Positions 1-8,322 of a stretch of DNA of 64,000 bases are shown here, piece after piece. Numbering within the stretch: position 1 is the stretch's first letter; the number at the start of each line of letters is the position of its first letter. The DNA is taken from the NCBI GenBank assembly GCA_041398665.1, contig JAWKUH010000006.1, positions 124,001-188,000 of the forward strand. The letters are read 5' to 3'. The stretch comes from Rohdeia sp041398665. GTDB taxonomy: Bacteria > Planctomycetota > UBA1135 > GCA-002686595. A model generated the notes under the pieces. That model was not told the DNA's origin and searched no databases. It saw only the letters and a list, made by a program, of their open reading frames with translations. The translations under genes were made by a program, and so were the position numbers.

Positions 1-680
1 TGCGCGCGGCGACACCGAGCGCACCCGTCGCCGTCACGGGCCTCCCGTTCCGCCTCGAGGTCACGCGCTGGTTCGACAACGCGCAGGTCCTGCCGAAGGG
101 CCCGATGTTCGACGTCGACGTGCCCGTCGTCGACGGCGTGTTCCTGAGGGGGGCCGACCTCGTCAAGGAACGCGAGCGCAACGCTCCCGGCGCGTACGTC
201 ACCGTCACGGGCGGCGACGGCGTGCCGCGCACCGGCCTCCTGTGGGCGTTCCAGGCCGAGCCCTGGACCGTCGACGTCGACGGACGCCGCTACGCGATCG
301 ACCTGAGGCGCACGCGCCACGCCATGCCGTTCACCGTGCGCCTCGACGAGTTCACGAAGGAGGACCACCCCGGCACGAACATGCCGAGCTGGTTCTCGAG
401 CGACGTCACCGTCACCGACCACAGCACGGCGGCGGGCGTCTCGCGCCCCGTGACGATCTCGATGAACCAGCCGCTGCGCGAGGACGGACTCGTGCTCTAC
501 CAGGCCTCGTGGGGGCCGTCGAACGCGCGACCCGGCGACGCGCTCTTCTCGACGCTCGCCGTCGTGCGCAATCCCGCCGACCAGTGGCCGCTCGTGTCGT
601 GCGTCGTCATCGCGCTCGGTCTCGCGTTCCACTTCGGGCGCACGCTCGTGCGCCACGTGCGGCGGGAGGTGGCGCGGTGA
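1..680 (+). CDS. resB: Cytochrome c biogenesis protein ResB, C-terminal part (5' cut by window edge)
   Basis: ResB works with CcsA in system II cytochrome c maturation, keeping apocytochrome thiols reduced and helping haem attachment outside the cytoplasmic membrane. The frame is open from base 3, so the start lies upstream of the window. Family signs are the stretch YAIDLRRTRHAMPFTVRLDE followed by FTKEDHPGT, the block SRPVTISMNQPLREDGLVLY, and QASWGP. This is the conserved ResB periplasmic region. One hydrophobic segment (about PLVSCVVIALGLAFHFG) near the C-terminus is the last membrane helix. The stop overlaps the GTG of ccsA (GTGA), so the two are translationally coupled. The context fits, because three multihaem cytochromes are encoded in the next 23 kb. 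Confidence 0.9.
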   Translation, partial: RAATPSAPVAVTGLPFRLEVTRWFDNAQVLPKGPMFDVDVPVVDGVFLRGADLVKERERNAPGAYVTVTGGDGVPRTGLLWAFQAEPWTVDVDGRRYAIDLRRTRHAMPFTVRLDEFTKEDHPGTNMPSWFSSDVTVTDHSTAAGVSRPVTISMNQPLREDGLVLYQASWGPSNARPGDALFSTLAVVRNPADQWPLVSCVVIALGLAFHFGRTLVRHVRREVAR

Positions 681-2698
681 AGGCGCTCCTCCTCGCCGCG
701 AGCCTCGCGCTCCTCGCGCCCGTCGCGACCGCGGGTCGGCAGGGACCTCCGGTCGCCGAGCAGCACGGTCTCGCGACGCCGACCGACGACGGGTGGCGAG
801 CGGTCGACCCGCAGCCGTGGTCGGAGGACGTCACCGCGGCGCTCGGCGCGCTGCCCGTCCAGGAGGGCGGGCGGGTCAAACCGCTCTCGACGCTCGCGGG
901 TTTCACGCTGCTGCGCCTCGCCGGCCGGCGCTCGGTCGAGACGCCCGACGGCGCGAAGCTCGGGCCCGACGCGTTCCTCGCCGAGCTGCTCGTGCGGCCC
1001 GACTTCGCGTCGCGCCTCCCGCTCTTCCTCGTCGCCGAGGGCGCGGCGATCGACGCGATCGGGCTCGACGCCTCGGTCAAGAAGCGTCGCGCGCGCTGGA
1101 GCTTCGACGAACTCCGGCCCGCCGTGCCGAAGCTCTTCGAGCTCGCCCACGACTGGTCCAACGTCGAACCCGCTCGTCGCACGTCGACGCAGCAGCAGGT
1201 CGTGCAGCTCGCCGAGGCCGTGCACCGCTTCCTCGACCTCGCGGGCTTCCTCGACTTCGCGCGCATGGACGTGCCGGTCGCGAAGGACTCGCGGCTCGCG
1301 CAGGTCGTCGGCGCGTGGGACGGCCGCGCGAGCTTCGCCGACCTCGTCGCCGCCGGCCCCGAGATCGGCGCGCTCTACCGAGAACTGGCGGCCGCCGACG
1401 ACCCGCTCGCGCGCGAGGCGCTGCGGTCGATCGACTCCGTGCTGCGGCTCGCCGCCGAACTCGGTCGCGCGGCCGACGGACTGGCGCTCGTGCCGCCCGC
1501 GGGGTCCGCGGCGGACGAACCGACCTGGCTGACGCCGAGCGAGCTCCTCGCTGCCGCGCTCGACGGCGAGCGCGCGAGCGACGCGCAGGTCGTCGCGCTG
1601 CGCGGCCTCCAGTCGCTGGCGCGCGCGGAGTCGGACGAACAGGCCGGAACGGCGCTCGCGAAGCTCGCCGCGAGCACGCGCGCCGACGCCGACCGACGCG
1701 GCGAGACGCGCAGCCTCGACCTCGAGCGCGCGTACTACCGCGCGAAGCCGTTGACCTACGCGACGGTGCTGTTCGTTCTCGCCTTCGTCGTCGCCGCCCT
1801 GACCTGGTTGCGTCCGCGCTCGCGGGCGCTGCACCGCGCCGCGAACCTCCTCGCCTGGTCGGGCACGGCCTTCCTCGTCGGTGCGATCGCCGTGCGCTGC
1901 GTGATCCGCGCGCGCCCGCCCGTCAGCACGCTCTACGAGACGGTCCTGTTCGTGACGGCGGTCGGCGCGATCGTCGCGCTCGTGATCGAGCTGATCGACC
2001 GCCGCCGCATCGCGGTGTCGGCCGCGGCAGCGCTCGGCGTCGTCGGCCTGTTCCTCGCGACGGGTTACGAGAAGCTCGACGCGAAGGACACGATGCCCGA
2101 GCTCGTCGCCGTGCTCGACACGAACTTCTGGCTCGCGACGCACGTGACGAGCATCACGGTGGGCTACGCCGCCGGGATGCTCGCGGCGCTCCTCGGCAGC
2201 GTCTACGTCGTGATGCGCCTCGTGCGCCGCCGCGACGCCGCGCCCGACACGTTCCGCGCGCTCGGCCGCATGGTCTACGGCACGCTGTGCTTCGGCCTGT
2301 TCTTCGCGCTCGTCGGCACGATCCTCGGCGGCCTGTGGGCGAACGAGTCCTGGGGACGCTTCTGGGGCTGGGACCCGAAGGAGAACGGCGCGCTGCTGAT
2401 CTGTCTCGCGATGACCGCGATCCTGCACGGGCGCATGAGCGGTCACCTGCGCGAGCTCGGCGTCTGTGTCGCCGCGGCGTTCGGCGGAACCGTCGTCGCC
2501 TTCAGCTGGTGGGGCGTCAACCTCCTCGGCGTCGGCCTGCACAGCTACGGCTTCACGAGCGGCGTGTCGAAGGCGCTGTGGACGTACTACCTCGTGCAGT
2601 GGGGCGTGTGCGCGCTCGGGCTCGTGGTGTGGTGGATGGACCATCACGGACGGCGCACCGCGTCGGCACCGGCGCTGGATCCTGCCATGCGCTCCTGA
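677..2698 (+). CDS. ccsA: Cytochrome c biogenesis protein CcsA (system II haem handling) with long periplasmic N-terminus
   Basis: CcsA moves haem across the membrane and presents it to apocytochrome c together with ResB. The GTG at 677 is chosen because it overlaps the resB stop and begins a signal-like stretch (KALLLAASLALLAPVATA). Residues up to about 350 form a soluble domain with the block LPVQEGGRVKPLSTLAGF. The C-terminal half has about eight membrane segments and the tryptophan-rich haem-binding WWD motif WGRFWGWDPKENGALL. Conserved histidines that could ligate haem lie near the membrane segments (LATHVTSITVGY and LHSYGFTSG). The 673-residue length is larger than a minimal CcsA because of the N-terminal domain. 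It is the second gene of a resB-ccsA operon. Confidence 0.92.
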   Translation: MKALLLAASLALLAPVATAGRQGPPVAEQHGLATPTDDGWRAVDPQPWSEDVTAALGALPVQEGGRVKPLSTLAGFTLLRLAGRRSVETPDGAKLGPDAFLAELLVRPDFASRLPLFLVAEGAAIDAIGLDASVKKRRARWSFDELRPAVPKLFELAHDWSNVEPARRTSTQQQVVQLAEAVHRFLDLAGFLDFARMDVPVAKDSRLAQVVGAWDGRASFADLVAAGPEIGALYRELAAADDPLAREALRSIDSVLRLAAELGRAADGLALVPPAGSAADEPTWLTPSELLAAALDGERASDAQVVALRGLQSLARAESDEQAGTALAKLAASTRADADRRGETRSLDLERAYYRAKPLTYATVLFVLAFVVAALTWLRPRSRALHRAANLLAWSGTAFLVGAIAVRCVIRARPPVSTLYETVLFVTAVGAIVALVIELIDRRRIAVSAAAALGVVGLFLATGYEKLDAKDTMPELVAVLDTNFWLATHVTSITVGYAAGMLAALLGSVYVVMRLVRRRDAAPDTFRALGRMVYGTLCFGLFFALVGTILGGLWANESWGRFWGWDPKENGALLICLAMTAILHGRMSGHLRELGVCVAAAFGGTVVAFSWWGVNLLGVGLHSYGFTSGVSKALWTYYLVQWGVCALGLVVWWMDHHGRRTASAPALDPAMRS

Positions 2699-2747
2699 GC
2701 GAGTTCGAACGAACGGCTCGGTCGGAACCGGGTAGCGGGAGATGCGC

Positions 2748-2753
2748 TAGTCT
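2748..2753 (+). promoter_or_regulatory. -10 box TAGTCT, 6 nt before the ATG (leaderless start)
   Basis: TAGTCT fits TANNNT and ends six bases before the ATG at 2760, so transcription would begin at or next to the start codon. No convincing -35 box is visible. No Shine-Dalgarno sequence could fit in such a message. Confidence 0.6.
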
Positions 2754-2759
2754 CCCGGG

Positions 2760-3770
2760 ATGAAGCTCGCCGCCTCGTTCTCGCTCGCTCTCCTGCTGTC
2801 CGCGTGCGATGTCGCTCCGCCCGCCGTCATGACGTCGGGCGAAGTCGTCCTCCAGCCGATCGGCCTCGAGTTCGCGCCGACCGCCTTCGCCGTGGTCGAC
2901 GAGGAGGCAGGAACCTGCAGAGCACTCTTCCTCTCGAGTTGGCCGGGGGCATGGGGCCAGGGGAGCGGCTCCGACGGGACGACTTGGAATCAGAGGGTGA
3001 CGGCCGGAGGACCCGACCACTCCTACGACAGCACGCTGTGGTTCGAGGTCACTGCAACCAGGAGAGGGAGTGGCGCTTGGAAGTTCGAGCTCGACGGCGA
3101 GCGCTTCGTCCCCGACGGGCGGAGCGTCTACGTCCAGAGCCTCGACGGGAGCTTCGATCGGCACGAACTCGATCTCTCGGGGGTGACGGTCGAGAGTTGC
3201 GAACTCGAGGCGATCGACGACGGCGTCGAGGCATCGCTCGAGCAACTCGTGTTCGACGCCTGGGGTGCGATCGGACACTGGAGTCTCGAGTGGGGCCGCA
3301 AGTGGACATCGCTCGAGGCCTTCCGCGACCGCGAGCGGGCGGCAGCGGCCGGCGAGCCGTCGCTCGCCGTCGAGGTCGGTCCGAGGGTCGTCGAGCCGAT
3401 CGTCTTCGATGAGTCGATGCGCGAGCTCCGCGTGGAGTTCCGCGGCGACGACTCGCTCGAGTGGAACGAGGTCGGAGTTCGCACGGGTGGGGTCAATCGG
3501 GGCGACCTGGTCACGTTCCAGATACCGACCAACCATGCGGGATGGAGCATCACCGACCACCCTCCGATCGGAGCCAGCGACGAGGTCTTTGCGAGGGCGA
3601 TCTGGTTCCTCGACGTCGACGGAGCACGCGTCGAGTGCGACCTCACGGTTCTCGCTCGACGGGGCGAGCGAATCTGGGTGCTCTCGCGCGGCAAGCCGCT
3701 CGACGTGGGCCGCGGTGAGACGTGGCGCCTGTCGAAGCACGGCCGGTTCTTCCCGGTCACGCGGGAGTAG
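2760..3770 (+). CDS. Predicted lipoprotein of unknown function
   Basis: This 336-residue protein starts with a lipoprotein signal (MKLAASFSLALLLSACD, lipobox LSAC), so it should be exported and lipid-anchored. The rest is acidic and rich in Trp and beta-prone segments, with no motif I recognise. The ATG is fixed by the signal peptide and by a -10 box six bases upstream. It is not in an operon with ccsA, because 61 bp with its own promoter separate them. Codon use looks slightly less GC-biased than its neighbours (more CAG, AGG and TTC-type mixtures), which could mean relaxed constraint or acquisition. Function unknown. Confidence 0.75.
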   Translation: MKLAASFSLALLLSACDVAPPAVMTSGEVVLQPIGLEFAPTAFAVVDEEAGTCRALFLSSWPGAWGQGSGSDGTTWNQRVTAGGPDHSYDSTLWFEVTATRRGSGAWKFELDGERFVPDGRSVYVQSLDGSFDRHELDLSGVTVESCELEAIDDGVEASLEQLVFDAWGAIGHWSLEWGRKWTSLEAFRDRERAAAAGEPSLAVEVGPRVVEPIVFDESMRELRVEFRGDDSLEWNEVGVRTGGVNRGDLVTFQIPTNHAGWSITDHPPIGASDEVFARAIWFLDVDGARVECDLTVLARRGERIWVLSRGKPLDVGRGETWRLSKHGRFFPVTRE

Positions 3771-3792
3771 AGGCTGCGTTTCGCCGTGGCGC

Positions 3793-3798
3793 TACCAT
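3793..3798 (+). promoter_or_regulatory. -10 box TACCAT, 6 nt before a GTG start (leaderless)
   Basis: TACCAT follows GC and ends six bases before the GTG at 3805, the same geometry as at 2748. It supports GTG 3805 as the start of the small gene. Confidence 0.6.
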
Positions 3799-3804
3799 GC
3801 GCTC

Positions 3805-4101
3805 GTGCCCGACGACTCGCCTCCTCCCGGCTATCGCACGCAGTCCGAGGACACGAGCTACGCCGCGGAGCGATTGCTCTTCGAGCGCTGGTCGACGATG
3901 CGGCCCTCGGAGAAGGTGCAGCTCGTCGGTGAGATGAGCGACGCCATACGGCAGATGGCGCGTGTCGGTCTCCGACGGCGCTTCCCCGAGGCCTGCGCGC
4001 GCGAGATCGAGCTGAGGCTCGTCGCGCAGCTCTACGGTCGCGACCTCGTCCGACGTCTGATGGGGATCGACGTCCCCGACGAGGACGTGCGCTTCGCGTG
4101 A
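3805..4101 (+). CDS. Small conserved hypothetical protein (98 aa)
   Basis: A 98-residue soluble, helical, Arg-rich protein. It has the pattern TSYAAERLLFERWSTMRPSE then MSDAIRQMARVGLRRRFPEA. I recall this as a recurring small family in Gram-negative genomes (AERLLFxRWRxMSPxEK followed by LRRRHP), often of unknown function. The GTG start is set by the -10 box six bases upstream. No membrane segment or signal is present. The following 268 bp up to the pirin gene hold no gene that I can see. Confidence 0.7.
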   Translation: MPDDSPPPGYRTQSEDTSYAAERLLFERWSTMRPSEKVQLVGEMSDAIRQMARVGLRRRFPEACAREIELRLVAQLYGRDLVRRLMGIDVPDEDVRFA

Positions 4102-4369
4102 GCCGTCGGGCCTTCGAGGCGGCACTGCGCGCGACGCGGGCGTTCGAGCCGGAGCGCGGGGCGGCGGTGCGAGGACCGCGCTCGGTCCCCGTCCAGCTCG
4201 GCGGAGCGCGCCCGGGCGCCGGGACCGACTCACTGCTGAATTGACGCGGAGCCCGGCCCAGAGAAGGGCCGTCGCGCGCGATCCTGTCGGCTCCACGGTC
4301 GAGAGGGCGCCGCGACGCTCTTTTCGAACGTCCTTCACCTGCCGACCGGCCGCGGCCGGTCTCCCCACG

Positions 4370-5071
4370 ATGATCACGATTCGACGCTCCGAGGAGCGCG
4401 GGCACGCCGACCACGGCTGGCTCGACGCGCACCACACGTTCTCCTTCGCCGACTACTTCGACCCGGACTTCGTGCAGTTCGGGACCCTGCGTGTGATCAA
4501 CCAGGACCGCGTGAAGCCCGGCAAGGGCTTCCCGACCCACGGGCACCGCGACATGGAGATCGTGACGTACGTGCTCGACGGTCTGCTCGAGCACAGGGAC
4601 AGCATGGGCAACGGCTCGCAGATCCGTCCCGGCGAGGTGCAGTACATGTCGGCGGGCCGCGGCGTCACGCACAGCGAGTTCAACGCGAGCGCGACCGACG
4701 AGCTCCACCTCCTGCAGATGTGGGTGCTGCCGCGCAAGTCGGGCGGAGAGCCCCGGTACGACCAGAAGGACTTCCCCGAGGCGGAGCGCCGCGGGAAGCT
4801 GCGCCTCGTCGTGTCGCCGGACGGCCGCGACGGCTCGATCACGATCGGTCAGGACGCCGAGCTGCGCGTCGGCACGCTCGACGCCGGCGACCGCGTGCGG
4901 CAGTCGATCCCGGCGGACCGCGTGGCCTGGCTGCACGTGGCGAAGGGCCGCGTGAAGCTCGACGGCGAGGAGCTCGGCCCCGGCGACGGGGCGGGCATCC
5001 GCGACGCGGCGACGATCGAGCTCGAGGGCGTGGAGCACGCCGACGTGGTGCTCTGGACGCTCACGGAGTGA
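4370..5071 (+). CDS. Pirin family protein (cupin; quercetinase-like)
   Basis: A 233-residue bicupin of the pirin family. Some family members act as quercetin 2,3-dioxygenases and others are redox-linked regulators. The N-terminal cupin carries the metal-site pattern HTFSFADYFDPDFVQFGTLR, then FPTHGHRDMEIVTYVLDG and GVTHSEFN, which supply the His/His/His/Glu ligands (H in THGH, H in GVTHSE, and the nearby E). The C-terminal pirin domain ends at ELEGVEHADVVLWTLTE. The ATG at 4370 is chosen because the family begins at IRRSEERGHADHGWL. An upstream in-frame start would add about 43 unrelated residues. A strong hairpin follows. It is a single-gene unit. Confidence 0.88.
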   Translation: MITIRRSEERGHADHGWLDAHHTFSFADYFDPDFVQFGTLRVINQDRVKPGKGFPTHGHRDMEIVTYVLDGLLEHRDSMGNGSQIRPGEVQYMSAGRGVTHSEFNASATDELHLLQMWVLPRKSGGEPRYDQKDFPEAERRGKLRLVVSPDGRDGSITIGQDAELRVGTLDAGDRVRQSIPADRVAWLHVAKGRVKLDGEELGPGDGAGIRDAATIELEGVEHADVVLWTLTE

Positions 5072-5121
5072 CGCGCGGCGCCGTCGGGTCGGTGCCGTGT
5101 CGACGCGACGTCGACGGGTCG

Positions 5122-5157
5122 CGACGACCGCGGGTCCCCAGGGACCCGCGGTCGTCG
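5122..5157 (+). terminator. Strong hairpin after the pirin gene
   Basis: A perfect inverted repeat with 17-nt arms (5122-5138 and 5141-5157) and a minimal loop lies about 50 bp after the pirin stop. It is followed by TTCG rather than a real T-run. It is probably the terminator of the pirin transcript. Confidence 0.65.
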
Positions 5158-5290
5158 TTCGTGAGCAGCGGTTCCGCCGGTTCGCCTCAAGCGCCCCTCA
5201 CCGGCCCGCCGATCCCCCCGATCCGGCGTGCCGCAGCGGTGCGGCCGCGACACGACGAGCTCCTTCGCTCCGCCCGAACTGCCTCGACCC

Positions 5291-5968
5291 ATGCGCCTCA
5301 TCCCCGTCCTCGCCCTCTCGCTCGCGTCGATCACCCTCTCCGGCTGCTTCGGACCGCAGGCCGCGGTCGGGGTCCAGCAGGTCGACAGCCTCGTGGGGCG
5401 CGTCGAACGCGTGCACCTCGACGCGGAGCTGAGCCGCGAGCGCATCCAGGAGGCCGTCGACGACGTGCGCGCGCTCGTGCGCCGCGAGTTCACGGGTGAC
5501 GTCGCCGAGGCCTACGCGCTGTTCGTCGAGGCGATCGACAAGAGCGAGGAGCAGACGGCGCGTCTGCGCTCGAACCTGAAGCCGATGCACCAGACGGCCG
5601 GCGAGGTCTACGACGCCTGGACCGCCGATCTCCAGTCGTTCTCGAGCCCGACGCTCCGCCAGCGCAGCGAGGCGCGCCGCGACCTCGCCGCCGAGCGGTA
5701 CGTCGCCGTCGTCAACGCCATGACGCCCGCGGTCGAGGGCCTCGAGGCCTACAACAAGATCCTGCGCGACCACGCGCTGTTCCTGTCGTACGACCTCAAC
5801 GCGTCGTCGGTGAAGGACCTCGAGCCCGAGCTCGACATCCTGCGCGACAACGCCTCCGCGCTCGACGAGCGCATCGACAACCTGCTGCGCGCCGCGAGCG
5901 AGTTCGTGCAGGCCACCGCGCCGCTCGGCAAGGTGCACCTCACGGGCGAGGCGGCGACCGGTCGCTGA
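5291..5968 (+). CDS. DUF2959-family lipoprotein
   Basis: A 225-residue protein with a lipoprotein signal (LIPVLALSLASITLSGC) followed by long helical, heptad-rich segments. The layout resembles DUF2959: VERVHLDAELSRERIQEAVD, then VRREFTGDVAEAY, then DKSEEQTARLRSNLKPMHQT, then LRDNASALDERIDNLLRAAS. These are helical periplasmic proteins of unknown role. The ATG at 5291 is chosen for the signal peptide. The gene converges on the cardiolipin synthase with only about 10 bp between stops. Confidence 0.75.
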   Translation: MRLIPVLALSLASITLSGCFGPQAAVGVQQVDSLVGRVERVHLDAELSRERIQEAVDDVRALVRREFTGDVAEAYALFVEAIDKSEEQTARLRSNLKPMHQTAGEVYDAWTADLQSFSSPTLRQRSEARRDLAAERYVAVVNAMTPAVEGLEAYNKILRDHALFLSYDLNASSVKDLEPELDILRDNASALDERIDNLLRAASEFVQATAPLGKVHLTGEAATGR

Positions 5969-5978
5969 TCGCCGGGCG

Positions 5979-7418
5979 TCAGAGCAGCGGTCCCACCAGC
6001 CGGCACGCGTCCTCCGCGAGCCGCTGCCTCCGCGGTCGCCGCCGCCACGTCGCGAGGTCGAGGTCCTCGGCGCTCGCGACGTACGCGTCCTGCAGCGCGC
6101 GCAACCGCGCGGTGAAGTCCGCGTCGTGCACGAACAGCGAGATCTCGTGGTTGAGCCACAGGCTCCGCATGTCGAGGTTGACCGAGCCGAAGACGCAGAA
6201 CGCGCCGTCGACGCACAGGCTCTTCGTGTGGAGCAGGCCGCCGGCGAAGAGCGCGACGCGCACGCCTGCCGCGAGGAGCGCCTCGTACGTCGCCGCGCTC
6301 GCGTAGCGCACCAGCACCGAGTCGTTGTCGCGCGGCACCACGAGCGTCACCGCGACGCCGCGCCGCGCCGCCGACAGGAGCGCCGTCAAGATCGACTCGT
6401 CCGGCACGAAGTAGGGCGTCGTCATCACGAGCTCGCGCCGCGCGGCGTAGATGCTCGTGAGCAGCAGCTCGTGGATCGCCTCGGGGTGCAGGTCCGGTCC
6501 CGACGGCACGACCTGGAGCGGGACGACGTCCTCGCCGGCGCTCTCCTCGCGTTCGGGCAGCGCCGGATCGAACGGCGTGTTCGTCTCGAGTGACCAGTCG
6601 AACGCGAAGACGCCGCGCACGACCGCCGCGGCGGGACCCTCGAAGCGCACCATCGCGTCGATCCACGCGCCGACGCCGGCCTCGCGCTTGAAGAAGCGCG
6701 GGTCGACGAGGTTGCGACTGCCGGTGTAGGCGATGCGACCGTCGACCACGGCGATCTTGCGGTGGTTGCGCAGGTCCGCGCGCGCGAACACGCTGCGCAG
6801 GAGCCCGGTCGGCAGCGCCGCGACGAGCCGCACGCCCGCCGCTCGAAGACGCCGCGCCGAGTCCGACGCGAGGAACGCCTCGCTCCCCGTCGAGTCGGCG
6901 ATGGCGCGACAGCGCACGCCGCGCCCCGCGGCTCGGACCAGCGCGTCGACGACGTCGGCGACGCGACCTCCCTCGCTCCAGATGTAGAAGCCGAGGTCGC
7001 AGCTCTCGCGCGCTGCGTCGACGTCGGCGACGAGCCGGTCGAACGACGCGTCGTCGTCCGTCAGGAGCTCGACGCGGTGCGCGGCGACCGGCGGGATCCC
7101 GACCGTCACCTCGGCCTGACGCGCGAGGTCGGCCGAGGCGTCGCCGCCGACGCTCGCGCGGAACGCGAGGAGTTCCCGACACAGCCGCTCGACCTCGCCG
7201 CGCCGCGCCTCGATCCGTCTCCGCCGACGCGGACCGACGCGGCGCTCGCCGAACATGAGGTAGAGCACCGCGCCGACGAACGGGAGGCTGAACGCCACGG
7301 CGAGCCACGCCATCGACACCCCGACCGGCGAGCGGCGCGAGATCACGCGCAGCGACAGCGCGACCACGAGCACCCAGTGCGCGGCGAGCAGCGCGGTGGA
7401 GGCGGCCGGTGCGCTCAT
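5979..7418 (-). CDS. cls: Cardiolipin synthase-like phospholipase D family protein
   Basis: This 479-residue membrane enzyme would join two phosphatidylglycerols to form cardiolipin. The N-terminus has two membrane helices (PLDc_N type, ending near GAVLYLMFGERRVGPRRRRR). Two HKD motifs follow: HRKIAVVDGRIAYTGSRN and HTKSLCVDGAFCVFGSVN. Both have the catalytic His, Lys and Asp intact, so the enzyme should be active. The ATG overlaps the stop of the upstream TVP38-like gene (ATGA), so the two membrane genes form an operon. Confidence 0.88.
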   Translation of the reverse strand: MSAPAASTALLAAHWVLVVALSLRVISRRSPVGVSMAWLAVAFSLPFVGAVLYLMFGERRVGPRRRRRIEARRGEVERLCRELLAFRASVGGDASADLARQAEVTVGIPPVAAHRVELLTDDDASFDRLVADVDAARESCDLGFYIWSEGGRVADVVDALVRAAGRGVRCRAIADSTGSEAFLASDSARRLRAAGVRLVAALPTGLLRSVFARADLRNHRKIAVVDGRIAYTGSRNLVDPRFFKREAGVGAWIDAMVRFEGPAAAVVRGVFAFDWSLETNTPFDPALPEREESAGEDVVPLQVVPSGPDLHPEAIHELLLTSIYAARRELVMTTPYFVPDESILTALLSAARRGVAVTLVVPRDNDSVLVRYASAATYEALLAAGVRVALFAGGLLHTKSLCVDGAFCVFGSVNLDMRSLWLNHEISLFVHDADFTARLRALQDAYVASAEDLDLATWRRRPRRQRLAEDACRLVGPLL

Positions 7419-8212
7419 CCCGCTCGACCGCCCTCGTCGCGACCGCTCGACCCGAGCTCCTCCGCCTCGAGCTCCTCCTCGTCCTCCGCGCGTTCCACCG
7501 CCGCCCGCGCGGCGCGCGCGACGAACAGCACGGCGACGAGCGCGGCGACCGCGCCGACGACGTAGAGCGCGTCCTCGAGTCCGGCGCTCTCGCGCGTCCG
7601 ACCGACGACGCCGGCGGCTCGGTGACCGGCGACACCGACCCAGACCTCGACGCCGAGCGCGGGCAGGTGCGCGAGGCTCGCGACGAGGAACGGCGCGAAG
7701 CGCACGCCGGCTCCGGCCAGGGCGAAGCTCACCATCGCGACGTTGAGCGGCGCGAGTCGGATCACGGTCTGCAACCCGAGCCCGCGGTGGACGACCGCGC
7801 GCTGCATCGCACCGAGCCTCGGCGCGTGCGCGACGAGTCGTTCGACCGGACCCGCGAGGACGCCGCGCGCGACCGCGAACTGCAGCGACACCGCCAAGAG
7901 GTGACCGATCGCGACCGCCGCCGCGCCGCGCGGGAAGCCGAGGAGCGCTCCGGCGGCGACCGTGAACACGCTGGCTGGCGCGAGCAGCGTCGTCGCGACG
8001 GTGTACGCGAGGGCGAAGACCGCGACCCCGATCGCGCCGTGCGCCGCGACCCAGGCGCGCCAGGCCTCGAGGTGCTGCACGAACTGGTCGCCGGCCCCGA
8101 ACAGGAGCGCCGCGCCGACGACGAGGAGGAGCGCGACGAGCGCCGCGCGGACCCGATTGGTCCGGGGCGAACGTTCGTCGCCCGACCGAGCCGCTGCGCC
8201 GACGTCCGCCAT
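7415..8212 (-). CDS. TVP38/TMEM64 (DedA-like) membrane protein
   Basis: A 265-residue membrane protein with about five or six hydrophobic segments. The core is the VTT-type block TLLAPASVFTVAAGALLGFP, then a reentrant region, then a HAPRLGAMQRAV segment and VIRLAPLNVAMVSFALAGAG. TVP38 proteins are linked to lipid scrambling and membrane homeostasis, which fits its coupling to a cardiolipin synthase. The C-terminal tail is acidic (EDEEELEAEEL). The ATG at 8212 is preceded by a -10 box at eight bases, so the message is probably leaderless. Confidence 0.82.
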   Translation of the reverse strand: MADVGAAARSGDERSPRTNRVRAALVALLLVVGAALLFGAGDQFVQHLEAWRAWVAAHGAIGVAVFALAYTVATTLLAPASVFTVAAGALLGFPRGAAAVAIGHLLAVSLQFAVARGVLAGPVERLVAHAPRLGAMQRAVVHRGLGLQTVIRLAPLNVAMVSFALAGAGVRFAPFLVASLAHLPALGVEVWVGVAGHRAAGVVGRTRESAGLEDALYVVGAVAALVAVLFVARAARAAVERAEDEEELEAEELGSSGRDEGGRAG

Positions 8213-8220
8213 CGCCTCCG

Positions 8221-8226
8221 ACGATA
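8221..8226 (-). promoter_or_regulatory. -10 box TATCGT, 8 nt before the TVP38-like ATG
   Basis: On the minus strand TATCGT is followed by eight bases and then the ATG at 8212. GGAGG also lies in that gap, so the box may drive a leaderless or extremely short-leader mRNA. Confidence 0.5.
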
Positions 8227-8322
8227 CCCCCGGAGCGACCCGGACCGGCGCGGCACGGCCCGGTGATCGAAGATCGGCGGGCGGACCGCAGAAAGGCTCG
8301 CGCCGATGCCGACAGAGGAGCG